Shown one piece after another: positions 1 to 5,740 of a stretch of 13,975 nucleotides of DNA. Source of the stretch: CAYXDR01 sp046498185. Lineage in GTDB: Bacteria > Desulfobacterota > DSM-4660 > Desulfatiglandales > Desulfatiglandaceae. Numbering within the stretch: position 1 is the stretch's first letter; each line of letters opens with the position of its first letter. The position numbers and the translations under genes were made by a program. A model generated the notes under the pieces. It saw only the letters and a program-made list of their open reading frames with translations, had not been told where the DNA came from and made no database searches. The stretch covers positions 1-13,975 of the forward strand of contig JAWOBE010000235.1 in the NCBI GenBank assembly GCA_046498185.1, in the 5' to 3' direction.

Positions 1-49
1 TGATTCCATTGTCCATCAGGGGCAGTTGAGTGTGGTTTTTCTTGCGCAT
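1..49 (-). CDS. Possible 5' fragment of a leftward gene, cut by window edge
   Basis: On the minus strand an ATG at 47-49 opens a frame that stays open to the window edge. It gives about 16 residues beginning MRKKNHTQLPLM. The basic, QLPL-containing start reminds me of N termini of some insertion-sequence transposases, but this is recollection and 16 residues cannot support a family call. A purine-rich AGGAAAGG lies upstream but further from the ATG than usual for a ribosome binding site. It could equally be a chance open frame. Confidence 0.25.
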   Translation of the reverse strand, partial: MRKKNHTQLPLMDNGI

Positions 50-240
50 TTTTTGGTGGCCCTTTCCTATTTGTTGTCGTTATTTCAATTGCTTGAATAA
101 CTTTATACCAACAAAACCGGGAATTTGTCCACCTTAAAATGCGCTTTTTTTTGATTCTTATCAACAATTTACCTTTTCCGGATGGACACTATTTATATAA
201 TGGCAGGCGGGACAGAATCCATTCAAATTAGGGCTACGCG
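50..240. other. AT-rich intergenic stretch at left edge
   Basis: About 190 bp with no convincing gene between the possible leftward fragment at the edge and the 3' end of the flavodoxin-like gene. It is AT-rich with several T runs, and I see no clear hairpin plus T-run terminator for the leftward flavodoxin gene. The motifs TTTGTCCACC (near 125-134) and GGATGGACAC (near 180-189) resemble each other loosely in opposite orientation, but not well enough to call transposon ends. Confidence 0.4.
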
Positions 241-687
241 TCAACCTCCAAATTTTCGGCCGACGGCTTTCCCATAATCCTGGCAGGCTTTTATTCCTTC
301 CTGGGTTTCGACGATCGCCTCCTTAATGCTTAGCGCTCCTAAATCAACCGTATCCATTTTGAAGACAAATTTCATGGTATCGAAAACCATGGGAGCTGCT
401 TCTCCGCTGTGGGTGTATGGGCCAAAGGCTCCACCGATTTTACCCAAAAGATTCGCCTTTTCCGCAAGAAAAAGGAAATTTTTCATACCGGGAGTCATGT
501 CCCTATGGTATGTCGGGCAGCCAAAAACAAATCCGTCAAATTCTTCCATTTGCTTTTCATCGGAAATCTCTGTAATCTTTTCCACCACGGCTTCGTTCCC
601 TGAAAAACGGAGTCCTTCAGCAATGTATTCCGCCATTTTTTCCGTTTTCCCTGTCCTGCTTATGTAAGCAACAAGAATTCTCTTCAT
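241..687 (-). CDS. Flavodoxin-like / NAD(P)H:quinone oxidoreductase-family FMN protein
   Basis: A 148-aa soluble flavodoxin-fold protein, the usual size for single-domain flavodoxins. Residues 10-15 (SRTGKT) form the FMN phosphate-binding loop after a first beta strand (ILVAYIS). Residues 56-72 (GCPTYHRDMTPGMKNFL) match the second flavin loop of the WrbA/flavodoxin-like group, and 89-97 (GPYTHSGEA) the third. It should bind FMN non-covalently and carry electrons or reduce a quinone-like substrate in the cytoplasm; the partner cannot be read from sequence. The ATG start is supported by AAAGGAG just upstream with normal spacing. It is transcribed leftward, divergent from the split-barrel gene at 916, with palindromes between them that could serve joint regulation. 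Flavodoxin-fold identity is secure; the exact role is unknown. Confidence 0.85.
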   Translation of the reverse strand: MKRILVAYISRTGKTEKMAEYIAEGLRFSGNEAVVEKITEISDEKQMEEFDGFVFGCPTYHRDMTPGMKNFLFLAEKANLLGKIGGAFGPYTHSGEAAPMVFDTMKFVFKMDTVDLGALSIKEAIVETQEGIKACQDYGKAVGRKFGG

Positions 688-763
688 TTTTATCTCCTTT
701 ATGATTTCATTTTTTTAATTTACCATATCACTTAGGTCTGGCACAATAAAATTCGGTGAATTA

Positions 764-784
764 CTCGATATAGAGCATATCGAG
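764..784. promoter_or_regulatory. Operator-like 21-bp palindrome between divergent genes
   Basis: Perfect 8-bp inverted repeat CTCGATAT-AGAGC-ATATCGAG in the AT-rich region between the leftward flavodoxin gene and the rightward split-barrel gene. Size and symmetry suit a dimeric repressor such as TetR, MarR or PadR. No regulator gene adjoins it in the window, so the ligand is unknown. Confidence 0.45.
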
Positions 785-809
785 CTTAGCTGCTTTTTCT
801 CCTAGAAGA

Positions 810-828
810 GCGACCCCGTCGCCTTTTT
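810..828 (+). terminator. Short hairpin with T run upstream of split-barrel gene
   Basis: Stem GCGAC (810-814), loop CCC and stem GTCGC (818-822), followed by CTTTTT. The stem is only 5 bp but GC-rich. It precedes the gene at 916, so on the plus strand it would act as a leader attenuator or end transcription entering from the left. Weak call. Confidence 0.3.
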
Positions 829-835
829 CTGTGCT

Positions 836-864
836 TCAATTACGGGCCTAATTGTGCTAATTGA
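836..864. repeat. TAATTG inverted/direct repeat cluster
   Basis: CAATTA-CGGGCC-TAATTG (837-854) is a perfect 6-bp inverted repeat. A second TAATTG follows at 858-863, extending to a 7-bp outer pair TCAATTA/TAATTGA, with a T run after it. Located 50-80 bp before the ATG at 916, it could be a regulator site with three half-sites. An AT-rich hairpin terminator is less likely. Confidence 0.35.
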
Positions 865-915
865 GTTTTTTGATTCTTTAGCCGGTGGAGACCTTGAATC
901 GAAAGGAAGTTTTCC

Positions 916-1353
916 ATGATCGACACCATGAAGGAATTGCTGCGCACAAACGATATGTGCGTGCTTGCCACGACTGCGGCCCAAAGGCCGCACTGTTCGC
1001 TGATGGCGTATGTCTGCGATGATGCTGTCCATTATCTCTACATGGTCACCTTCAGGGATTCGGTGAAGTTTCGCAATCTATCTCAGAATCCCGATGTCAG
1101 CCTGCTGGTGGACACACGTGAAACTCATGGAAAAGGGCGGAGAGCCGAGACCAAGGCTCTGACGGCTGCCGGGATTTATGAACCGATTGCAAGCCCGGTC
1201 CAGAGAGCTGAAGCCAAGTCGCGCCTGATGGCGGGTCATCCGCATCTCGAGGTTTTCCTTCAAAGCGACGCTGCTGAAATCATCGCTGTCAGGTTGACGT
1301 CCTTGCTGTTGATGGACGGGTTGACGGACGCAACCTTTCATGAAATTGCATAG
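916..1353 (+). CDS. Pyridoxamine 5'-phosphate oxidase-like FMN-binding split-barrel protein
   Basis: A 145-aa protein with the pattern of small split-barrel flavoproteins. An N-terminal helix (MIDTMKELLRTND) is followed by a first strand of the type CVLATTAAQRPHCSLMAYV and a central YMVTFRDSVKFRNLSQNPDVSLLVDTR segment, where relatives bind FMN phosphate and describe other residues as 'kf.nl..NP.vsl'. Members bind FMN, F420 or haem and reduce small molecules; the substrate cannot be told here. The ATG is preceded by AAAGGAAG at acceptable distance. The next gene (1572) is a second, divergent member of the same superfamily, so the pair may work together or be an old duplication. It is not the biosynthetic PdxH, which is longer. 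Confidence 0.8.
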   Translation: MIDTMKELLRTNDMCVLATTAAQRPHCSLMAYVCDDAVHYLYMVTFRDSVKFRNLSQNPDVSLLVDTRETHGKGRRAETKALTAAGIYEPIASPVQRAEAKSRLMAGHPHLEVFLQSDAAEIIAVRLTSLLLMDGLTDATFHEIA

Positions 1354-1390
1354 ATTTGCCGGCGTCGTAAAAAGTACCATCCCCGTCTTA

Positions 1391-1476
1391 TCGGCGTCGG
1401 GGTCGGGATCGGTATCGGGGTCGAAAAGGTCGTCATTCAACTACCGATACCGACGCTGACAGCGACCCCGACCCCG
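1391..1476. repeat. TCGGNN hexamer array and partly complementary arm
   Basis: From 1391 the sequence runs in a 6-base period: TCGGCG, TCGGGG, TCGGGA, TCGGTA, TCGGGG, TCGAAA. About 20 bp later comes a partly complementary stretch (CCGATA, CCGACG at 1444-1455, then GCGACCCCGACCCCG to 1476). The two arms could fold into a large imperfect hairpin. It lies in the 218-bp gap between the two split-barrel genes, with no other gene there. It resembles intergenic low-complexity palindromes seen in other anaerobes (my recollection). It may be a recombination- or replication-derived repeat, or mark a transcript end. Confidence 0.6.
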
Positions 1477-1571
1477 GGGGACACGAACACAGGGTCGATT
1501 GTTGAACTTGTTTTCCCGGTAAAAGTTGATGGCTTTGAATAAAAAAAATCGAATATGAAAGGAACAAGGAT

Positions 1572-1946
1572 ATGAATGAATTAAAATCTTATTTTGACAA
1601 TGCAAAAGGCCTCGGCGTCATGGCCACTTCCGACAAAGATGGAAATGTTAATGCCGCCGTCTATTCAAGGCCCCACTTTATGGAGGACGACACGGTCGCC
1701 TTTATCATGCGTGATCGACTGACGCACCACAATCTCCAGTCCAACCCTCAGGCAGCGTTTTTATTTGTGGAGGAGGGCTCCGGATACAATGGCAAAAGGC
1801 TTTATTTGAATAAGGTGCGTGAAGAGGAAAACAGTGAACTCATCAGCGATATCTCACGCAGGCAGTACCCAAAGCCTCCTGGAGACGATAGATTCCTGGT
1901 GTTTTTCAAGATAGATAACGTTCTTCCTCTCATCGGTGGTGCATGA
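1572..1946 (+). CDS. Second pyridoxamine 5'-phosphate oxidase-like split-barrel protein
   Basis: A 124-aa protein. An N-terminal helix (MNELKSYFDNAKGLG) leads into VMATSDKDGNVNAAVYSRP, the first two strands of the split barrel. DDTVAFIMRDRLTHHNLQSN and PQAAFLFVEEG follow, matching the flavin-phosphate region of this superfamily. The C terminus (RFLVFFKIDNVLPLIG) ends in the strand that closes the barrel in relatives. Probable FMN-dependent reductase or flavin carrier of unknown substrate, cytoplasmic. A purine-rich AAAGGAACAAGGAT precedes the ATG. Order and orientation suggest transcription with the gene at 916, although the hexamer-repeat gap between them may interrupt this. Confidence 0.8.
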   Translation: MNELKSYFDNAKGLGVMATSDKDGNVNAAVYSRPHFMEDDTVAFIMRDRLTHHNLQSNPQAAFLFVEEGSGYNGKRLYLNKVREEENSELISDISRRQYPKPPGDDRFLVFFKIDNVLPLIGGA

Positions 1947-2053
1947 CAGCCTGCGGACCGCAACACACCCGAGTATTCTCGGACCATTAAGCCCTATGAG
2001 GAGATCGCCATTCGGACGCGAGTACTTGCCTGGCAAGCAAGACCGCAGTTTGA

Positions 2054-2082
2054 CCTGCCTGCGCCGCAGCGCGGCAGGCAGG
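2054..2082. repeat. GC-rich palindromic repeat (REP-like)
   Basis: A 29-nt palindrome starting CCTGCCTGC and ending GGCAGGCAGG. It has a 9-bp perfect outer stem, a small internal mismatch, and a 3-bp inner stem around a single A. No T run follows, so it is not a classical terminator. It sits in the 167-bp gap just before the MFS gene. Short palindromes built on CCTGCC/GGCAGG occur dispersed in many genomes, so it may be a REP-like or miniature element. Confidence 0.55.
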
Positions 2083-2113
2083 CGCAGAGATTGGGCAAAA
2101 GGACCATTTCCGG

Positions 2114-3541
2114 ATGGAAACTACCTATAAGTGGAAAGCGCTTGTCACCGTAGCTATGGGCACCATGATGGCGACGCTCGATGCAAGCATCACCAACATC
2201 GCCTTTCCTGTGCTTACCGAGGTGTTTGACGCTGAGCTGACCACCGTTCTGTGGGTGACGCTCGCCTATATTCTGGTGAGCAGCAGTTCGATGCTTCTTG
2301 TCGGGAGGATAAGCGACCTTATCGGTCGAAAAAGTATCTATACCCTTGGCATGGCGGTTTTCACTCTGGGGCTTTTCTTTTGTTCCGTTTCTCAAAGCCT
2401 GGGTCAGCTGATTCTTTCCAGGGCGTTCCAGGCTCTGGGGGCGGCAATGACCATTGCCTGTGGAACTGCGATCGTCACGGAGGCATTTCCCCCAAAAGAG
2501 ATCGGAAAGGGCCTTGGATTTCTTGGAGTGGCCGTCTCTTTCGGGTTTATCGTTGGGCCCGTCGTGGGGGGATTCCTGCTGGAGTGGTTTGACTGGCGGG
2601 CTATTTTCTATGTGCGGCTGCCTTTCGGGTTGATTACTCTTTTAATGGCCATTTTTCTCCTCAAGGGAAGCCCGGGGGGATCGGGCAGGCTTCACCTGGA
2701 TATACCCGGGACCGTGGCCTCTACAGCCGGGCTGTTTTGCCTGGTATTCGGTGTCAGCCAGATCAGAAAATACGGGTTGGACTCATCCTTTGTTCATGCC
2801 TTGATCGGCTCAGGTCTTGTTTTTCTCGTGGTGTTTGTTTTTATCGAACGCAGGGCTGCACATCCCATTGTCGACCTGGCTTTGTTTCGGAACCGCGTTT
2901 TTTTAAACGCTGCGGCGGCTCTCTTTGTTATTTTTGTGGCGGTCCCCTCCCATGTTCTTCTTATGCCTTTCTACCTGATGAAAGGGATTCTTCTGACGCC
3001 CTCCGAAGCCGGTCTCCTGCTGGCCGTCCACTCTATGACCGCAATGGTCTTCGGCCCGATAAGTGGATGGCTTTCCGATCACTTCGGCCCTTTCCGGTTC
3101 GCCATTCTAGGGGCTTCGGCGGTGACGGCCGGTTTTTTTCTTATGCGATTTTTTAACCTTCAAACGTCGGTGACAATGATCGTTCCGGTTTTGATCCTGT
3201 CCGGGCTTGGGGTAGGTGCGTTTCAGGCGCCGAATAATAGTATAATCATGGGTGGGGTACCTCGAAGCCGTCTCGGTACGGCTTCCGCCCTGATCGCCAC
3301 CCTGAGACAGGTGGGTTTTTCTTTGGGGATGGCTCTGGCCGGCGCCGTTTTTACCGGCAGGCAGGCCATATATGAGGCGAGGTTCGTGGAAGCAGGCGCG
3401 GCTTTAAGCCATGGTGCCAGGCGTGCCATTCCCCCTGCTTTCCATGATGCCTTGCTGATGTCTGCGATTCTGGGGATTTTGTTGCTTTTGTTATGTATTT
3501 TTAGCAAGCAGAAAAAACATCCCGACTCCTCAACCTGCTGA
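2114..3541 (+). CDS. MFS drug exporter, DHA2 (EmrB/QacA) family
   Basis: A 475-aa inner-membrane protein with alternating hydrophobic segments consistent with the 14-helix DHA2 proton-antiport family. Visible signatures: motif D1 around L22-D23 (TLDASITNIAFPVL), motif A between helices 2 and 3 at 64-73 (GRISDLIGRK), and antiporter motif C at 148-153 (GPVVGG) in helix 5. These are followed by W161-R162 and FYVRLPFG, where most relatives have Asn instead of Arg. It probably exports hydrophobic toxic compounds using the proton gradient. No membrane-fusion (EmrA) partner is seen nearby, so it would act alone or pair elsewhere. The ATG at 2114 follows AGGA about 10 bp upstream. A strong hairpin follows the stop codon. 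Confidence 0.88.
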   Translation: METTYKWKALVTVAMGTMMATLDASITNIAFPVLTEVFDAELTTVLWVTLAYILVSSSSMLLVGRISDLIGRKSIYTLGMAVFTLGLFFCSVSQSLGQLILSRAFQALGAAMTIACGTAIVTEAFPPKEIGKGLGFLGVAVSFGFIVGPVVGGFLLEWFDWRAIFYVRLPFGLITLLMAIFLLKGSPGGSGRLHLDIPGTVASTAGLFCLVFGVSQIRKYGLDSSFVHALIGSGLVFLVVFVFIERRAAHPIVDLALFRNRVFLNAAAALFVIFVAVPSHVLLMPFYLMKGILLTPSEAGLLLAVHSMTAMVFGPISGWLSDHFGPFRFAILGASAVTAGFFLMRFFNLQTSVTMIVPVLILSGLGVGAFQAPNNSIIMGGVPRSRLGTASALIATLRQVGFSLGMALAGAVFTGRQAIYEARFVEAGAALSHGARRAIPPAFHDALLMSAILGILLLLLCIFSKQKKHPDSSTC

Positions 3542-3568
3542 AAGACCAGGCATTTCCAATCTGGAAAC

Positions 3569-3611
3569 TTCGCTGGTACCCATCCGGAAATGCCGGGTGG
3601 GCACCAGCGAA
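3569..3611. terminator. Strong 43-nt hairpin downstream of MFS gene
   Basis: Nine base pairs (TTCGCTGGT/ACCAGCGAA), one A-C mismatch, then nine more pairs (CCCATCCGG/CCGGGTGGG, one G-U) around a 5-nt loop. It starts 28 nt after the MFS stop. No T run follows on either strand, so it is more like an mRNA 3'-end stabiliser or bidirectional block than an intrinsic terminator. GGCATTTCC at 3549-3557 is perfectly complementary to GGAAATGCC at 3586-3594 within the hairpin, giving a competing fold. Confidence 0.55.
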
Positions 3612-3761
3612 TGGCTGATAGCTGACTGTAGCGGTGAGGGGATTGTACAAACCCAAAAGGCCGGGTATGATAAAAAGCAAGGTAGCCGGAAAACTCAGAT
3701 TCGTCGGGAGATCCGCGGGTTTTGCGGTATGGTCGTAATTTAAAAAAAGGATGACGATAAA

Positions 3762-5165
3762 GTGGAAGAAATCCGCATTCTTGTAATCGACGATGAACGG
3801 GTTATCTGTGAAGGTTGCAGGCTGGTGCTTTCAGACGGAAATCATTCGGTGGATGTGCGGATGAGCGGCCAAGCGGGACTGGAAGCGATATTGAACGGTC
3901 GCTACGATATCGTTCTTCTGGACATAAAACTTCCTGACCTGAACGGCATGGAGATTTTAAAGACTGTGCGGACTGAAAAACCCGGCGTTTATGTAATCGT
4001 GATGACCGGGTATTACACCGTTCAAAACGCAGTGGAGGCGATGAAGTCCGGCGCTTTCGATTACCTGACCAAGCCTTTTTCGGATGATGAACTGTCGATT
4101 GCAGTAGCCAAGGCCGAGGAGAACAAACGACTCAAGGACGAAAATCTTTTTTTGCGAAGGCAGTTGATAGGAAAATTCGATTTTTCGGGCATCATCGGGG
4201 AAAATCAGCGCATATTGAAATTGTTCGAGGAGGTCAAAAAGGTCGCTCCCACCGACAGCACGGTACTTCTTTGCGGAGAGACCGGAACAGGGAAGGAACT
4301 GTTTGCAAGAGCCCTGCATGCCAGGAGCAAAAGGGCGGAACGCCAGTTCGTGGCGGTTGACTGCAGCACGTTTGCACCGTCGCTGCTTGAAAGTGAACTT
4401 TTCGGACATGTTAAGGGGGCTTTCACGGGAGCCGCCGGGGGTAAGGCGGGGATTTTTGAAACGGCGGACGGAGGCACTCTTTTTCTGGATGAAGTGGCTA
4501 ACCTGGACATGGGGATCCAGGGAAAACTGCTGCGCGTGATGGAGACCGGGGAATTCAAGCCCGTGGGCGGGAGCCGCATCGAAAAATCGGATGTAAGGAT
4601 TATTACGGCGACCAACAGGGATTTAAAAGCAATGGTTGAGGAAGGAACATTCAGGGAAGACCTGTTTTATCGTTTGAATGTGTTCCCGTTGAACCTTCCT
4701 CCACTGAGGGAGCGGAAAGACGACATCCCCAGGCTGCTCTATCATTTTTTGAAGAAATATTGCCGGAGAACCGGAAAACGGGTTGACGGTTTTTCCGACG
4801 ATGCTCTAGAAATGTTGATATCCTACGATTGGCCTGGAAATGTCCGCCAGCTGAAAAACACGGTGGAACGCCTGGTCATTCTTTCCGAGGGCCGAATACT
4901 GGATGATCGTAGCCTCGGCGATACCTGGGAGGGGGAGACTTCTCCGGCGGCGGACCGGGTACCTCAAACGCTGGATGAACTCAGGTCGTTAAAAAAGGAT
5001 TTGTTGGAAAAGCATTTCGGCCGCATCGAAAAGGAATTCCTTCAACAGGCGCTTTCATCTGAAAATGGAAACATCACCAAAGCCGCCACGAGAGTGGGTA
5101 TGCAGCGCTCGAATTTTTCCGCCTTGATGAAAAAACACAACCTCTCCGCCGGTTCCACCCGATAG
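3762..5165 (+). CDS. NtrC-family sigma54-dependent response regulator
   Basis: A 467-aa bacterial enhancer-binding protein of full family length. The receiver domain (about 4-120) has acidic D10/D11, phospho-acceptor D54 (VLLDIKLPD), T82 and K104. The central AAA+ domain (about 142-378) has Walker A GETGTGKE (172-179), the sigma54-contacting GAFTGA loop (219-224), Walker B FLDE (241-244) and arginine-finger region FREDLFYRLNVF. The C-terminal Fis-type helix-turn-helix spans about 423-460 (GNITKAATRVGMQRSNF). It should bind upstream sites, oligomerise on phosphorylation and remodel sigma54 polymerase. The start is GTG at 3762, preceded by AAAAGGA; the nearby ATG at 3751 is out of frame. Its likely target is the sigma54 promoter at 5649-5662, about 500 bp downstream. 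Its receiver matches the one at 7673 at 63 of 120 positions by hand alignment. Confidence 0.95.
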   Translation: MEEIRILVIDDERVICEGCRLVLSDGNHSVDVRMSGQAGLEAILNGRYDIVLLDIKLPDLNGMEILKTVRTEKPGVYVIVMTGYYTVQNAVEAMKSGAFDYLTKPFSDDELSIAVAKAEENKRLKDENLFLRRQLIGKFDFSGIIGENQRILKLFEEVKKVAPTDSTVLLCGETGTGKELFARALHARSKRAERQFVAVDCSTFAPSLLESELFGHVKGAFTGAAGGKAGIFETADGGTLFLDEVANLDMGIQGKLLRVMETGEFKPVGGSRIEKSDVRIITATNRDLKAMVEEGTFREDLFYRLNVFPLNLPPLRERKDDIPRLLYHFLKKYCRRTGKRVDGFSDDALEMLISYDWPGNVRQLKNTVERLVILSEGRILDDRSLGDTWEGETSPAADRVPQTLDELRSLKKDLLEKHFGRIEKEFLQQALSSENGNITKAATRVGMQRSNFSALMKKHNLSAGSTR

Positions 5166-5218
5166 GGACGTTTTTTGGATGAATGTAGGGGAGGGGTTTA
5201 CCTGTCGGGCGTAGCCTT

Positions 5219-5252
5219 AGCGAAGACTGACCCCCTCCCTTCGCTCTTTTTT
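5219..5252 (+). terminator. Rho-independent terminator after the sigma54 activator gene
   Basis: Stem AGCGAAG (5219-5225), a 13-nt loop and stem CTTCGCT (5239-5245), then C and six T residues (5247-5252). It lies 54 bp after the activator stop codon. An alternative longer-range stem GGGAGGGG (5189-5196)/CCCCTCCC (5232-5239) overlaps it. It should separate the activator transcript from the sigma54-driven operon. Confidence 0.6.
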
Positions 5253-5455
5253 CCGTCGGCGAAAGGCTGATCGTGGCCCCACGCCGAAAGACGTTGCGGG
5301 CTGGGGTGCTGAAGAGAAAAAAACATAACAATTCGATGCCGCCGGTCGGATTTGTTATTGACAACGCTCTCGGGAAGGGTAGTATCCAGGATGGAGTTTC
5401 TCGGCGGATGTTCATACGATCAATTGCCGTGCGGCGTATTTTTTTTGTATCGTGG

Positions 5456-5473
5456 CGTATAACTATTTATACG
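5456..5473. promoter_or_regulatory. Upstream activator palindrome 1 (CGTATA-N6-TATACG)
   Basis: Perfect 6-bp inverted repeat with a 6-bp spacer (ACTATT), 18 bp in all. It lies about 210 bp before the predicted sigma54 transcription start. The identical arms and spacing recur at 5526-5543. A degenerate half-site, CGTAT, begins 21 bp upstream at 5435. Inferred enhancer site for the NtrC-type regulator encoded at 3762; the binding specificity is not known from sequence. Confidence 0.6.
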
Positions 5474-5525
5474 GCTTTAAGTTTTTGAAATTATATGGAT
5501 AGTTAGTCAAAAACCCAATTCAGAC

Positions 5526-5543
5526 CGTATAGGCGATTATACG
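5526..5543. promoter_or_regulatory. Upstream activator palindrome 2 (CGTATA-N6-TATACG)
   Basis: Second exact copy of the CGTATA/TATACG arms with a 6-bp spacer (GGCGAT). Its centre is 70 bp from the first copy and about 138 bp before the predicted transcription start. This position is typical for enhancer sites of NtrC-family activators. The arms are conserved while the spacers differ, which argues for protein binding rather than recent duplication. Confidence 0.6.
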
Positions 5544-5585
5544 TTTCAATTCATTCGATTATTTGCTTTTTCAGACATTATGTAT

Positions 5586-5610
5586 ATAAACATTTGATTT
5601 AAATGTTTAT
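5586..5610. promoter_or_regulatory. 10-bp perfect inverted repeat upstream of sigma54 promoter
   Basis: ATAAACATTT, 5-nt spacer GATTT, AAATGTTTAT. It lies between the enhancer-like sites and the -24 element and is entirely AT-rich except one C/G pair per arm. It may bind a second regulator, or be a bent-DNA site helping looping in the way IHF does; it does not match the IHF consensus well. Confidence 0.45.
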
Positions 5611-5647
5611 TTTATTTTTAAAAAAATCTACTGTCAATCTGCTTTTC

Positions 5648-5663
5648 CGGCACGGTGTTTGCT
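5648..5663 (+). promoter_or_regulatory. Sigma54 (RpoN) -24/-12 promoter
   Basis: CGGCACG-GTGT-TTGCT matches the consensus TGGCACG-N4-TTGCW except for C at the first base. The invariant GG (5649-5650) and GC (5661-5662) are separated by exactly 10 bp. Transcription should start near 5673-5675, giving a leader of about 65 nt before the ATG at 5741. An NtrC-type activator gene lies just upstream and twin palindromes lie at enhancer distance. It probably drives the regulator, kinase and receiver genes and may read on into hdrA, mvhD and fdh. Confidence 0.8.
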
Positions 5664-5740
5664 GCCTAATCAGTTAAAGGGTTTTTTAAGGTGAATTTAA
5701 TTCGATGGGCGATACGCCGTAAACGAGAGGAGAGCGAAAA

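Larger units (their letters stand above)
5253..5740. other. Gene-free regulatory region upstream of the signalling/Hdr operon
   Basis: Nearly 490 bp between the terminator and the next gene. A short frame at 5273-5488 gives a basic, family-less protein with no good ribosome binding site, which I do not believe. The stretch from about 5430 to 5640 is strongly AT-rich. The region holds the paired palindromes, the 10-bp inverted repeat and the sigma54 promoter listed separately, so its main role looks regulatory. Confidence 0.6.

Noticed and set aside
739..757. TGGCAC at 739-744 as a sigma54 -24 element
   Set aside because: The expected -12 GC at 10-bp spacing is absent; the sequence there is AATTC.
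1078..1440. Minus-strand frame encoding a DPDTDPDPDADK-type protein
   Set aside because: It is a shadow of the split-barrel gene and the TCGGNN repeat; the Asp-rich part is only the repeat translated.
1391..1476. CRISPR array
   Set aside because: The period is 6 bases with no unique spacers, and no cas genes are present.
5273..5488. A 71-codon frame in the regulatory region
   Set aside because: No ribosome binding site, no recognisable family, basic random composition, and it overlaps the enhancer-like palindrome.
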